Shown here one piece after another: positions 18,448-28,475 of a DNA stretch of 57,598 nucleotides (positions within the stretch are counted from its first letter, which is position 1; each line of letters opens with the position of its first letter). Under the pieces are notes generated by a model that saw nothing but the letters and a program-made list of their open reading frames with translations, ran no database searches and had not been told where the DNA came from. The stretch is taken from contig PQAO01000009.1 of assembly GCA_003104995.1 (NCBI GenBank), forward strand, positions 1-57,598, given 5' to 3'. Origin of the DNA: Dehalococcoidia bacterium (lineage in GTDB: Bacteria; Chloroflexota; Dehalococcoidia; Tepidiformales; Tepidiformaceae). Both the position numbers and the translations under genes were made by a program.

Positions 18448-21400
18448 CTAACCCGGCCCAGGTACCCGGATGTTCGACGGGCGGCGGGCGATGACCCAGT
18501 AGGCCGCTCCGGGTTCGAGCACCTCCAGATCGCTGAGGTAGCCGGGCAGTCCCGGGAAGTACTTCCGCCACGCGCCCGTGGCTTCGTCCCAGAGGTAGAC
18601 GGCAGCGACTCCGCCGGCGTCCCCGAACACTTCCTCGACCGGGGCGGGGCCGCCGGGCCACGCCACGAGGTTGGCCCCCGGGAGGACGGCCAGGACCGGG
18701 ACCGACGCACTGGGCTCGCCGCCCGTGACAGACGGCAGGGTTGTGCAATCCAGGCAGACATCGACCTTCACGCTGACGAATGCCAGCCGCGACACCTCGC
18801 CGGGGCCGGTTGGGGTGGCCGTCTTCGAGGGCATGATGGTTGCCCAGCCCGGACGCGCCGTGACGGCTACGGTGTATTCGCAGCCGGCTGCGGGCGGCAG
18901 GTTGCTGAACGTGACCTCCCCGGTGGCCTGCGTTTCCAGCGTTCGAGTCATGCCGCACCCGGTGAGGCTAAACGACCAGCCTTCGCCAGGCGCCCCGCCG
19001 GGGTTTGCGAGCGAAATCTCGGACATCGATGCGGAGACGGCCACCCGCGGCTGGTTGAAGAAGGTAACGTGGCCCGTCTCGCCGAGGCCGGCCGTCACCG
19101 CCATTTCCAGCGGGGCGGTGGCGAGCCACCCTGCGGCCTCTGCCTCGCGGACGAGGTACGAGCCGCCTGTGACCACGATGTAATGCGCCATGCCCTGGGA
19201 GTCGGTGACAAGGTCTGCTTCGCCATCCGGCCCCGAGACCGCGATCGGCCAACCGGCGACGCCCTCCTCGTCCGGGTCGCGAACGCCGTCGCCGTCGATG
19301 TCGTTGACGACTTCGATAGTGATCGCGCCCGTTTCGAGGACGGTGCCGCAGCCGGGATTGTCGAAGCGGATGTAGGTGGTCTGTCCTTTGAGGACCGCGA
19401 ACTCCAGAGCCACGGCGCCAACCACTCCCGACGTTTCGTTGTCGGAGGGCGGAGAGCCAGTCTTCGCTGCCGCTCGGGTCTCGAAGTCGAGGGCGGGCGC
19501 GCCGGGCAGACAGGCGGTGCGGCCACTCGTCTGGCTGATGGCGTAGTCACCCGCCGGGACGAGCGCGAAGGACTGTTGGCCGGTCACCGGCGCCGGACCT
19601 GGGGGCGGATTGGCTGCAGTCACGACTGCAGGGGCACCGAGCGCCGGCGAAGTGGTCGTGAAGGTCCACCACTCCGGGCCCTCCGTGGCGTGGGTTTCAT
19701 TGACAACCAGCACCACGCTGCCGACAGCGACGCTCACGAAGCACACATCTACGACATCGCCCGGAGCAACGCCGGGGAGTGTCGTCGTGGCCGTTGGCCC
19801 GGGCAACGGAGCCACGGGACCGTCGTACGAATCGCAGCTGCCTTCGAAGGCTGCGGCTCGCGCCCAGCCGGCCGGGAGCGCTGACACAACCTCCACCGTC
19901 GAGCCGGCGCCGGCGACCCCGATGGTCTTCTCCCAGCGGTCCACGGGCGTCCCGCCGGTCTGCCACGGGGCGGCGTCCGGGACGCCGTCCACAGTGATGG
20001 AGACCTCGGGCGGGTCCCCCGGGGCGTTGAGGTAGACCTGGTGGACGACAACGGTTGCCACCAGCCGCTCAAGCGAGAAGGCGACGACGCAGTCACCACC
20101 CGGCGGAGTGTCGAACGCGGCGGTCGATGCGCCAGGCGACGGTTCAGCGCCCCAGCTGCAGCCCTCGCCGGTAAGCTCCGGCACGCCCGTGAGTTGCCAG
20201 CGCGCCGGGTCGATGAGCAGGGCCACATCGTGAGTGAGCAGCGGGCTCGCGCTGAGCGGCCCCCACGAGGCCTCCGGAGTGGTGGCTGGCTCGTTCGGCG
20301 CGACCGAGAGCCCGTCGACAGCCACCGGCGGGATGTCCTGGTCCGTGAGCGGGACGCCGTGCTCCAGGAACCGGGCGAGGACGGTGACGGCGCCCATGCG
20401 GTAGGCACACGCCCGGCTGTAGGCGCCGGGTTCCACGTCGAGGTTGCCGGGGCAGGGGCCGTCGGCCCAGGCGTCCTGCGCGCCCTGCTGGGCCGTCCCC
20501 TCCCAGTCGGCGGGGACGACGCATGCCCAGGTGGTGCTCCCACCGTGCGGTGAGTCGATAGCACTGCACTCGGGGAGCACCGCGGGGCTGGAGAAGGTGA
20601 GGGTGGGCCGGACAACCGGGATTGTTGGCGGGAAGTAGTGCCGGACGATGGAGATAGCCTTTGTGCGCGGGAGCGGGCGATTGCAGAAAGTGACTGACAA
20701 TTCTGATTCCGCCAGCGGGACAGTCTCGGTTTGTGGTGCCGTCTCGCAGGAAGACGCTCCAGCGAACGCCCTCGGGAACCCTGCTGCGTCGCCGCTCCAG
20801 GCCCCGGAGAGACCGTTCGAACCGGGGCGATCGCCTGTCTCGGCGGCGTACTGGAACACAGACACCGGTGAGGCCGGGACCACCATCTCCCCGCATGCAC
20901 TTCCGCCCTCAACCGCATCCAGCAGCAGGGTCCTGGAGTTGCCGCTGTTGCCGAAGCGGAATTCGCCGCCGTCAGGTGTCGTCGCGCCATCGGCATTGTC
21001 CTCGACCACGAGGCAGACCTGGATCGTCCGCGTGCAGAGGGACACATCGCCAGTCAGCTCGATCGCCGGGCCCGGCAGTTCGACCCACTCGCCATCGAGA
21101 GCGAGGCGGTAGTGGGCGGTGTTCTCGAACGTTTGCGAAGCGCAGGCGCGCTCGATGTCAATGGAGGGGGCGACGGTCCATTGGGCACTTACTCCCACCG
21201 GGAGATCGCAGGCCGCTCCTTCCTCGGAAGCGACGTCACCAGTGCAATAGCCGTCACCCGACGAGTAGACGGGGCCCTCGGCGACGGCCATGTCTTCGTC
21301 GCGGATCCAGGTGTCCACTCCATCCAGTCCCCCTGCGGGGTTCGATATGGTCAGTTGCCATGCCACGGCGGCCGGGTCAGTCGTCACCGCCTCGCCTGCC

Positions 21401-22845
21401 GAGACCAGCGTCTTGCTTAGAGAAGGCGGGGCACAGGCTGAAGTGTCTTGGACAGGGTAGAGAACCGGGGATCCCGAGGCGCCTTCGGTGATGGTCAGTG
21501 GAGTACCGTCGCTGAGCACCGCGCCCGCGAGGTTCTCGGCGATGGTCCCGCCATTACAGAGGGAGCCAGTTGCCAGGTTCTCCTCCGTGACGGCCCGGCG
21601 CACAGTCAGCACCACATCGTCGCCTGTGGGCGCCTGGCAGGTGAATGCGGCGCCGGCAGGCGCGCACGAGGCCGGCGGTTGTTGACCCTCGATTCCGGCC
21701 TCGTGAGCGAGGGACAGCGTCACCGTCCGCGTGATGCCGCCGGCCTCCGGCTGGTCGATCACGATGTCCCACAACGCGTAGCCGCTCGCCAGCGGTGGAT
21801 CATGTGCAACCAGCCGGACCGTGGGCAGCGGGCACGCGGAGACATCCGGAGGGACCGGGATATCGATGGGTGAGGTGGAGTCGCCAGCCGTGACCTCCAG
21901 GGGCGTCAGGTCGCTCAGGGTCGCGGACGCAACGAAGTTAGGCAGGGTGCCGCCGCTGCAGGCATCGGCCAGCGCCGAACGCGGCCGCGAGACGCGGAGC
22001 AATGTCGTTCCCTCAGCTGATACATCGCAGGTCCAGGGCGATGTCGTCCCGATTTCGCCCGGACACGCGCCAACGGGCGTAACCGATTCCAGAACAGCAT
22101 CTGGGAAGCCATCGGTCACCACGATCCCGTCCCGATCGACCGCTCCGGCCGCCGTGTTGTCGATGGTGACATCCCAGTAGGCGTGTCCGGCGTCCATGAA
22201 AGAAGCGCCCGCGGACTTGGCGACCGTTGGGAGTGGTGGGGGCGGGGGAGGTTCATCGTCCTCGTAGTAGATGGTCGCGCGGATTGAGCAGATGCGGACA
22301 GCCTTGTTGTCGTCAGACTTGACGGCGCCGATTTCAAGCGCTGTTGCGTCCGATTTGTCGACCAGTGGATGGATCGAAATCGACTGGAACGACTCCACGC
22401 AGCCAGTCGAGCTTGTCGCACTCAGAAGGGTTCCGTCATGGAGGACGCCGTCGAGCCGAACGAACGGCGAAAAGCCCGACCCCAAGGTGGACGCTCCTCC
22501 GACCCTATGACAGACTGCCACGTCTACTCGGGAGATCCGCTTGCCGTTGTTCGCGGAATCCAGCGCCAATCGAGCGGAGAAGCGGTACCCGGCACTGCTA
22601 GCGGTCAGGTACGTCGAGTCATCGAAGGTGCATGATGGTTCATTGACTGCCGTGTACTGCGCGGCGCCCGAGGAGATGCCGCCGCGGTTCCACTGGGTGT
22701 AAACGCCGGTCGACACCGGACTCAGCGACCCCTCGGCGGTAGAGGCAGCAGACGATGCAGGCGCGCCACGGATCGCCAGTATCGTGGCTACGGCGAGTAG
22801 TCCCAGCAGGGCAATGCGCCCTCGACCGTGATGCTTGATTGCCAA
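18448..22845 (-). CDS. Large secreted Cys-containing repeat protein (DUF11/SdrD-B-like modules)
   Basis: A 1465-residue exported protein. It starts with TTG after a GGAGGG ribosome binding site. The N terminus has basic residues then a hydrophobic segment (IALLGLLAVATILAI), a signal peptide. The body is a string of beta-rich modules of about 110-150 residues with paired Cys and openings like TVAKSAGASFMDAGHAYWDV and LSKTLVSAGEAV, resembling DUF11-type conserved repeats. Near residue 1220 is a SdrD B-like calcium-type module (NDIDGDGVRDPDEEGVAGW). It ends with GANLVAWPGGPAPVEEVF...YLWDEATGAWRKY, a GWNLVGW-like terminal domain. No LPXTG motif or terminal TM is seen. Surface adhesin or envelope role is inferred; no enzyme motif is visible. 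Confidence 0.8.
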   Translation of the reverse strand: MAIKHHGRGRIALLGLLAVATILAIRGAPASSAASTAEGSLSPVSTGVYTQWNRGGISSGAAQYTAVNEPSCTFDDSTYLTASSAGYRFSARLALDSANNGKRISRVDVAVCHRVGGASTLGSGFSPFVRLDGVLHDGTLLSATSSTGCVESFQSISIHPLVDKSDATALEIGAVKSDDNKAVRICSIRATIYYEDDEPPPPPPLPTVAKSAGASFMDAGHAYWDVTIDNTAAGAVDRDGIVVTDGFPDAVLESVTPVGACPGEIGTTSPWTCDVSAEGTTLLRVSRPRSALADACSGGTLPNFVASATLSDLTPLEVTAGDSTSPIDIPVPPDVSACPLPTVRLVAHDPPLASGYALWDIVIDQPEAGGITRTVTLSLAHEAGIEGQQPPASCAPAGAAFTCQAPTGDDVVLTVRRAVTEENLATGSLCNGGTIAENLAGAVLSDGTPLTITEGASGSPVLYPVQDTSACAPPSLSKTLVSAGEAVTTDPAAVAWQLTISNPAGGLDGVDTWIRDEDMAVAEGPVYSSGDGYCTGDVASEEGAACDLPVGVSAQWTVAPSIDIERACASQTFENTAHYRLALDGEWVELPGPAIELTGDVSLCTRTIQVCLVVEDNADGATTPDGGEFRFGNSGNSRTLLLDAVEGGSACGEMVVPASPVSVFQYAAETGDRPGSNGLSGAWSGDAAGFPRAFAGASSCETAPQTETVPLAESELSVTFCNRPLPRTKAISIVRHYFPPTIPVVRPTLTFSSPAVLPECSAIDSPHGGSTTWACVVPADWEGTAQQGAQDAWADGPCPGNLDVEPGAYSRACAYRMGAVTVLARFLEHGVPLTDQDIPPVAVDGLSVAPNEPATTPEASWGPLSASPLLTHDVALLIDPARWQLTGVPELTGEGCSWGAEPSPGASTAAFDTPPGGDCVVAFSLERLVATVVVHQVYLNAPGDPPEVSITVDGVPDAAPWQTGGTPVDRWEKTIGVAGAGSTVEVVSALPAGWARAAAFEGSCDSYDGPVAPLPGPTATTTLPGVAPGDVVDVCFVSVAVGSVVLVVNETHATEGPEWWTFTTTSPALGAPAVVTAANPPPGPAPVTGQQSFALVPAGDYAISQTSGRTACLPGAPALDFETRAAAKTGSPPSDNETSGVVGAVALEFAVLKGQTTYIRFDNPGCGTVLETGAITIEVVNDIDGDGVRDPDEEGVAGWPIAVSGPDGEADLVTDSQGMAHYIVVTGGSYLVREAEAAGWLATAPLEMAVTAGLGETGHVTFFNQPRVAVSASMSEISLANPGGAPGEGWSFSLTGCGMTRTLETQATGEVTFSNLPPAAGCEYTVAVTARPGWATIMPSKTATPTGPGEVSRLAFVSVKVDVCLDCTTLPSVTGGEPSASVPVLAVLPGANLVAWPGGPAPVEEVFGDAGGVAAVYLWDEATGAWRKYFPGLPGYLSDLEVLEPGAAYWVIARRPSNIRVPGPG

Positions 22846-23017
22846 CCGAGACCCTCCGCAGCGCCCGCTCGACCTGCTGGTCTGGGCGTTGTTCGCGGCC
22901 CCTGCCTTTCAACAGTTCCGGCCGCGGGCGGACTCTACGAGGTGGCGGTGAGCATTTCAACCACGCCTGCCAAACACGACAGGGATGCGCGACCCCGCGC
23001 CAACACGGGGTCCGAGC

Positions 23018-23515
23018 CTAGATCGCAATCTCCAGGGTCAGGCGCCGGTCAGTCGTCCGGATGGAGGTCAGCCGGTATTCCAGCCCGCCCGCGAGATCCT
23101 CGAGGCGGGCCTGGATCGGTTGTTCGATCAGGTCGGCGATGACGCCGGGGGCCGCTATCTCCCCCAGGGCGGCCTCCACCACGTCGAGCTTTAGGCGGCC
23201 GTCGACGATGTTGGGGTCCAGCGTGATCGACGAACGCAGGCCAACGCCGAGCGTGCCGAGCGTCATCTCCACCTTGATAATCCCCGCCGTCCCTACCGTG
23301 ACTTCCACCTGCGGCTTCTCGCCGAAGGCCGGTACCTGGGGCAGTTGCTCGGCGATGAGGATCGCGAGCGCGCGCTCGTTGAGTACCAGGGTGACGTTGC
23401 CACCGCCCGCGCCATCCGACTCGTTCGCCCGGAAGGTCGGGTCGATTGTGAAGAACAGGACAGTAATCAGGACGCCACAGACGCCGCCCAGCGCCAGGAG
23501 GAGTAGCGATTTCAT
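23018..23515 (-). CDS. Small membrane-anchored protein, LmeA/DUF2993-like (tentative)
   Basis: A 165-residue protein from the ATG at 23515 (MKSLLLLALGGVCGV). It has one N-terminal hydrophobic helix acting as anchor or signal, then a soluble beta-rich domain with alternating Val/Leu patterns. Phrases such as VTLVLNERALAILIAE and the closing RLTSIRTTDRRLTLEIAI resemble DUF2993/LmeA lipid-binding-like proteins, but the match is weak. The open frame extends to a TTG at 23554 with no added family signal. It lies between the secreted repeat protein and 5S rRNA; function unknown. Confidence 0.55.
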   Translation of the reverse strand: MKSLLLLALGGVCGVLITVLFFTIDPTFRANESDGAGGGNVTLVLNERALAILIAEQLPQVPAFGEKPQVEVTVGTAGIIKVEMTLGTLGVGLRSSITLDPNIVDGRLKLDVVEAALGEIAAPGVIADLIEQPIQARLEDLAGGLEYRLTSIRTTDRRLTLEIAI

Positions 23516-23601
23516 GAGCGTGGAAACCATGCATCCATGGGCGATTGCGGGCAACCAACGGCACTTGCGCGTATCCCGCCGTCCTTGGCATACTGGGGAC
23601 T

Positions 23602-23715
23602 CTGGTGGCTAGAGCGAGGTGGTCCCACCCGTTCCCATCCCGAACACGGAAGTGAAACGCCTCAGCGCTGACGATACTGCCCGGGCAACTGGGTGGGAAA
23701 ATAGGCCGCCGCCGG
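23602..23715 (+). rRNA. rrf: 5S ribosomal RNA
   Basis: About 114 nt with the universal 5S core (CCCGTTCCCATCCCGAACAC and the GGAAGTGAAACGCC region). A perfect 8-bp terminal helix I joins CTGGTGGC (23602-23609) and GCCGCCGG (23708-23715). It is followed by a Rho-independent terminator. No 16S, 23S or tRNA lies beside it, so it is transcribed alone. Confidence 0.93.
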
Positions 23716-23730
23716 TCAACTACAGAAGAG

Positions 23731-23750
23731 CCGCCGCAGGGCGGTTTTTT
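23731..23750 (+). terminator. Rho-independent terminator of 5S rRNA
   Basis: Stem CCGCC/GGCGG around a GCAG loop, followed directly by six T residues (23745-23750). Confidence 0.85.
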
Positions 23751-23881
23751 CCTTTGTAGCAGGCTGTACGGTAACTTGCCGGCCCGTTCGAACGTTTCTT
23801 CCTCAGAGGAGACTCACCCCGGCGGACAGTCCCAGGGCAGCGCCACGCGGGCCCTTGCTTTCTCCAAGGATCACCCGCTGC

Positions 23882-23887
23882 TACAAT
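23882..23887 (+). promoter_or_regulatory. -10 element upstream of the S1-like gene
   Basis: TACAAT lies about 58 bp before the TTG start at 23946, giving a leader of roughly 50 nt. No convincing -35 is visible at 16-18 bp. An AGAGG ribosome binding site precedes the TTG. Confidence 0.4.
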
Positions 23888-23945
23888 CGATTTCGAGACC
23901 CCTCAATTCACCCTGGCCGCGTCCCCTATTTCAGTAGAGGTCGTT

Positions 23946-25691
23946 TTGCCCCAGACGGAGCCGCACTTGTCAGCAGATACCGCCCAAACAACCCCCGCCG
24001 AACCTGAAGCCGAAGAAATGGTCATGGATATGGGGGCACTCCTCGAGATGGAGGATGCCCAGCCCGGCCAGCTTCGCCGTGGCGAAATCGTCGAGGGGAT
24101 GGTCATGGGCGCTTCTCCCGATGGCCTCATCGTCGATGTCGGAACGAAGACCGAGGCCGTCATACCCCAGAACGAGATGCTCTCCCTCGGTGTCGACGGT
24201 GCAGCCAAGCTCAAGGCCGGCGACACGGTCAGGGTCATGGTCCTTCAGCCCTCCAGCTCCGAAGGCCACGCCATCGTCTCGCTCGACCGCGCCCGCGGCG
24301 AAGAGGGCTGGGACACCCTGGCCGTCCGCCACGAGTCCGGCGAGATCTTCGAGGCCCAGGTCACTGGCCACAACCGTGGTGGCGTCCTCGTTAATGTCGA
24401 TGGCGTGAACGCATTCGTGCCGCTCTCCCAGATCGACAGCGTGCGCCGCGATGATCCCGATGCCGCCAACCAGCTCGCCAACCTCGTTGGCAAGCCAATC
24501 CGCCTGAAGGTCATCGAACTCAACCGCAAGCGCAACCGCGTCATTCTCTCCGAACGTGCCGCCATGGCCGAGGTCCGCAAGGGTCAAAAGGATCGCGTCC
24601 TCGAAGAACTCGAGGAAGGCCAGATCCGCGTGGGCCGCGTCTCTTCCATCACCGACTTCGGCGTCTTTGTCGACCTCGGTGGCGCGGACGGCCTCGCTCA
24701 CATGACCGAACTGACCTGGGAGCGCGGCAAGAAGGCCAAGGACCTCTTTACCGTCGGCGACGAAGTCCAGGCCTACATCCTTAAGATCGACCGCGAGAAC
24801 AAGAAGATTTCGCTCTCGCTGAAGCGCGCACAGCCCGAAAAGTGGGACAGCACCGTCAACCGCTTCGTCGTCGGCCAGATCCTCATCGGCCGCGTCACCA
24901 AGCTGATGGCCTTTGGCGCATTCGTTCGGCTCGATGGGCCGGTCGAGGGCCTTATCCACATCTCGGAGCTTTCGAACCGTCGCATCCAGCACCCGAAGGA
25001 TGTTGTGAAGGAAGGCGACGTCGTACCGGTGAAGCTGGTGCGCATCGAAAAAGACCGTCACCGGCTCGGGCTCAGCCTCCGCCAGGCCCGCAGCGATGCC
25101 GAGGCCATGGGCTTCCAGTTTGACGCCAATGGCGCCGTCATCGACTACCCGGACGACATCCGCGAGCAGTTCCAGCTGCCTCCGCGCGACACCTCGCTCC
25201 CGCCGCCGCGTCGCGAACCTCGTACCGCCCAGGAGGCGATCGAGCAGGCCGTCTCGCGCGATGCCGAGCCCATCTCAGCCTTCGCCCACGCGTTCCAGCA
25301 GGCGCTTGAGAAGGAAGAGGTCGGGGGCGTCATCGAAGAGGCCACGGCGGAAGCAGGGGACTCCACCCCTGAGAGCAAGGTAAATGCCGGGGCGACGGAC
25401 GAGGCTCCGGTAGTGGAAGATGGATCTGGAGAGCAGGCCGAGGCTGAAGCTCCGGCCGTCGCCGGGGTCGAAACCGAAGCCGACACCCAGGCTTCCGTCG
25501 AGGCCGAGACTCCGGCCGTTGCCGAGGTCGAAGCTGAAACCCGGGTTGCTGTCGAGGCAGAGGCTCCGGCCATTGCCCAGGCCGAAGCCGAAGTGAAAAA
25601 GGTCGCTGAAGTAGCAGATGAACCCGGAGAGGCCTCCGGGGACGTAGCAACAGCAGAATCGACTGAGGAGGCACCTGCTGACGACTCGTAG
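23946..25691 (+). CDS. rpsA: 30S ribosomal protein S1-like, four S1 domains plus Glu/Ala tail
   Basis: A 581-residue RNA-binding protein. Four S1 (OB-fold) domains run at about residues 45-110, 130-195, 224-295 and 309-380. The best conserved are domain 3 (GQIRVGRVSSITDFGVFVDL) and domain 4 (GQILIGRVTKLMAFGAFVRL). S1 helps load mRNA onto the 30S subunit. From about residue 390 the protein turns into a low-complexity acidic tail with imperfect 18-20-residue repeats around EAEAPAVA. TTG at 23946 has an AGAGG site; TTG 23967 and ATG 24018 are alternatives. clpC starts 38 bp downstream and is probably cotranscribed. Confidence 0.9.
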   Translation: MPQTEPHLSADTAQTTPAEPEAEEMVMDMGALLEMEDAQPGQLRRGEIVEGMVMGASPDGLIVDVGTKTEAVIPQNEMLSLGVDGAAKLKAGDTVRVMVLQPSSSEGHAIVSLDRARGEEGWDTLAVRHESGEIFEAQVTGHNRGGVLVNVDGVNAFVPLSQIDSVRRDDPDAANQLANLVGKPIRLKVIELNRKRNRVILSERAAMAEVRKGQKDRVLEELEEGQIRVGRVSSITDFGVFVDLGGADGLAHMTELTWERGKKAKDLFTVGDEVQAYILKIDRENKKISLSLKRAQPEKWDSTVNRFVVGQILIGRVTKLMAFGAFVRLDGPVEGLIHISELSNRRIQHPKDVVKEGDVVPVKLVRIEKDRHRLGLSLRQARSDAEAMGFQFDANGAVIDYPDDIREQFQLPPRDTSLPPPRREPRTAQEAIEQAVSRDAEPISAFAHAFQQALEKEEVGGVIEEATAEAGDSTPESKVNAGATDEAPVVEDGSGEQAEAEAPAVAGVETEADTQASVEAETPAVAEVEAETRVAVEAEAPAIAQAEAEVKKVAEVADEPGEASGDVATAESTEEAPADDS

Positions 25692-25729
25692 TCGTTCTTT
25701 GGGCGTACCCAGAGGGTTGGAGAAGGAAC

Positions 25730-28201
25730 ATGGCCGATAGGTTCGACAAGTTCACCGAGCGCGCACGTCGCGTGCTGACGCTCGCACAGGAAGAAGCGCA
25801 CCGCTTCAACCACAATTATATCGGCACCGAGCACATCCTCCTCGGACTGGTGCGCGAAGGCGATGGTGTCGCAGCCAAGGTGCTCGCCAACCTCGGCGTC
25901 GAACTCAATAAGGTCCGCTCCGCGGTCGAGTTCATCATCGGTCGTGGCGACCGCACCGTGCTCGGCGAGATCGGCCTGACGCCACGTGCCAAGAAGGTCA
26001 TCGAGCTCGCCGTCGATGAAGCCCGGCGCCTTAACCACAGCTACATCGGCACCGAGCACCTGCTTCTCGGCCTCGTCCGCGAAGGCGAGGGCATCGCTGC
26101 CGGCGTCCTCGAAAGCCTCGGCGTCAACCTCGAACGCGTCCGCGCCGAGACGACGCGCATCCTTAGCCAGTCGGCCCCCCAGGCCGCCAGCTCCGGCGCT
26201 GGCGCACGCCAGGCTACCCGCACGCCTACCGTCGACCAGCTTGGCATCGACCTCACCGCAGCGGCCCGGAACGGCCAGCTCGATCCGGTCATCGGCCGCT
26301 CGAACGAACTGGAGCGCGTCGTCCAGATCCTCTCCCGGCGGACCAAGAACAACCCGGTGCTCATCGGTGAGCCCGGCGTGGGCAAGACCGCCATCGCCGA
26401 ACTCCTGGCCCAGCGCATCGTCTCTGGCGACGTCCCCGAGACGCTCCAGGGGAAGCGCCTGCTCACGCTCGACATCGGTTCGCTCGTCGCCGGCACCAAG
26501 TACCGGGGCGAGTTCGAAGAGCGCCTGAAGAAGGTCATTGAGGAGATCAAGGGTTCGGGCAACTGCATCCTCTTCATCGATGAGCTGCACATGCTCGTCG
26601 GTGCCGGCGCGGCGGAAGGCGCGGTGGATGCCGCCAATATCCTGAAACCGTCCCTTGCCCGCGGTGAGCTCCAGTGCATCGGCGCCACCACCCTCGACGA
26701 GTACCGCAAGCACATCGAGCGCGACGCTGCCCTCGAACGGCGCTTCCAGCCGGTCATGGTCGAACAGCCGACCGTCGAGGAGACCATCGAGATCCTCCGG
26801 GGCATCCGTCCCCGCTACGAAGAGCACCACAAGCTCAAGATCAGTGATTCCGCCCTGACCGGCGCCGCCGAACTCTCGGCCCGCTACGTCAGTGACCGCT
26901 TCCTGCCCGACAAGGCCATCGACCTCATCGACGAGGCCTCCAGCCGCGTTCGTATCCGCCGTGCCGCCACGCCCCCGTCCCTCAAAGAAGCGATGAAGGG
27001 CCTCGAAAGCCTCCGCCGCGAGAAGGACCAGGCCATTTCGTCGCAACAGTACGAATACGCCGCCGAACTCCGCGACCGCGAACTCAAGCTCCAGGACAAG
27101 ATCAAGGAGATGGGCGAGTGGGAAGAGGGCGAGGAAGGCATCGCCACCCCCGTCGTCACAGAGGAGGACGTCTCCGAGGTCGTCTCCATGTGGACCGGCA
27201 TCCCTGTCGCCCGCATCGCGAGCGAGGAAAGTGCCCGCCTCCTCAAGATGGAAGAGCAGCTCAGGGGCCGCGTCATCGGGCAGGACGAGGCGATCGAGAC
27301 CATCGCACGCGCGGTCCGTCGTGCCCGCGCCGGCCTCAAGGACCCCCGCCGCCCGATCGGCGTGTTCCTCTTCTGCGGTCCCACCGGTGTCGGTAAGACC
27401 GAGCTTGCCCGCGCTCTCGCCGAGTTCATGTTCGACTCCCAGGACAACATGATTAAGCTCGACATGAGCGAATTCAGCGAGAAGCACACCGTCTCGCGCC
27501 TCGTCGGGGCCCCTCCCGGCTACGTCGGCTACGATGACGGGGGCCAGCTCACCGATACGGTGCGGCGCAAGTCCTATTGCCTCATCCTCCTCGACGAAAT
27601 CGAGAAGGCGCACCCGGAAGTCTTCAACCTCCTGCTCCAGATCTTCGACGAAGGCCGCCTGGCCGACGCGAAGGGCCGCAAGGTCGACTTCCGCAACACC
27701 ATCATCATCATGACCTCCAACGTCGGGTCCGACCTCATCAAAAAGGACTCCGGCCTCGGCTTCGCCACCAGCACCGAGGATGTGAAGAACTTCGAGGACC
27801 GCTACCAGCGCATGAAGGACAAGGTCCTCACCGAGTTGAAGAACGTCTTCAAGCCTGAGTTCCTGAACCGCATTGATAGCACCGTCGTCTTCCGCTCGCT
27901 TTCGAAGGAAGACATCCGCCGGATCGTCGACCTTGAACTCCGGAAGGTTGAAAAGACCCTCCTCCAGAAGGGCGTGCGGCTGGAAGTCACCGACGAAGGT
28001 AAGGACTGGCTTGGCGAAAAGGGCTTCGACCAGGTGTTCGGGGCGCGGCCACTGCGCCGCGTCATCCAGGACGTCATCGAGGACAAGCTCAGCGAAATGC
28101 TGCTCTCGGGCGAGTTTGGCCAGGGCGACCTCGTGAAGGTCGATGTCGGCCCGGATGGGCTGGTAATCGAGCCGGTTCGGGAACCCGCCCCGGTCGGGTA
28201 G
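25730..28201 (+). CDS. clpC: ATP-dependent Clp protease ATPase subunit ClpC
   Basis: An 823-residue Hsp100 unfoldase that feeds ClpP. It has two Clp_N repeats at the N terminus ([18 protein letters not shown] and a second LGLVREGEG unit). AAA module 1 has Walker [10 protein letters not shown] (about residues 213-221). A UVR motif in the middle (about 425-465, [13 protein letters not shown]) distinguishes ClpC from ClpA/ClpB. AAA module 2 has GPTGVGKTE (about 550-558), then the D2-small domain. ATG follows a GGAGAAGG ribosome binding site. No ctsR, mcsA or mcsB is adjacent. A strong terminator hairpin follows the stop. Confidence 0.96.
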   Translation: MADRFDKFTERARRVLTLAQEEAHRFNHNYIGTEHILLGLVREGDGVAAKVLANLGVELNKVRSAVEFIIGRGDRTVLGEIGLTPRAKKVIELAVDEARRLNHSYIGTEHLLLGLVREGEGIAAGVLESLGVNLERVRAETTRILSQSAPQAASSGAGARQATRTPTVDQLGIDLTAAARNGQLDPVIGRSNELERVVQILSRRTKNNPVLIGEPGVGKTAIAELLAQRIVSGDVPETLQGKRLLTLDIGSLVAGTKYRGEFEERLKKVIEEIKGSGNCILFIDELHMLVGAGAAEGAVDAANILKPSLARGELQCIGATTLDEYRKHIERDAALERRFQPVMVEQPTVEETIEILRGIRPRYEEHHKLKISDSALTGAAELSARYVSDRFLPDKAIDLIDEASSRVRIRRAATPPSLKEAMKGLESLRREKDQAISSQQYEYAAELRDRELKLQDKIKEMGEWEEGEEGIATPVVTEEDVSEVVSMWTGIPVARIASEESARLLKMEEQLRGRVIGQDEAIETIARAVRRARAGLKDPRRPIGVFLFCGPTGVGKTELARALAEFMFDSQDNMIKLDMSEFSEKHTVSRLVGAPPGYVGYDDGGQLTDTVRRKSYCLILLDEIEKAHPEVFNLLLQIFDEGRLADAKGRKVDFRNTIIIMTSNVGSDLIKKDSGLGFATSTEDVKNFEDRYQRMKDKVLTELKNVFKPEFLNRIDSTVVFRSLSKEDIRRIVDLELRKVEKTLLQKGVRLEVTDEGKDWLGEKGFDQVFGARPLRRVIQDVIEDKLSEMLLSGEFGQGDLVKVDVGPDGLVIEPVREPAPVG

Positions 28202-28240
28202 GCCCGAGCCTTCGCCATCGGCCCGGCATCGAGTCCTCTT

Positions 28241-28272
28241 CCGCCGCTTTCCCGGACCCGGGAAAGCGGCGG
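28241..28272 (+). terminator. Hairpin terminator downstream of clpC
   Basis: A perfect 14-bp stem (CCGCCGCTTTCCCG/CGGGAAAGCGGCGG) with a GACC loop, 40 bp after the clpC stop. There is no T tract. The rest of the gap to 28475 shows no gene. Confidence 0.75.
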
Positions 28273-28475
28273 ATTCGCTTTGGCGCGACTCCTGACGCCA
28301 GTCCGGCCGTGCCGCGTTGCCCCCTTGGCCATCTGCAAGCGTCAGGCCGACGAGATGACCACGATCATAATCAGACCGGTCACCTACTGTAATGTGTGCA
28401 GTGTGACCCGCTCCCTGGGCTGCGAGCCGCCTGGCTCACAACCGGAAGGGGGCACGGCTAAAGACGAGGTGCGCG

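Noticed and set aside
25145..27613. Minus-strand open frame opposite the S1-like gene and clpC
   Set aside because: The translated sequence is low-complexity Val/Ala/Asp-rich and no ribosome binding site or -10 precedes it.
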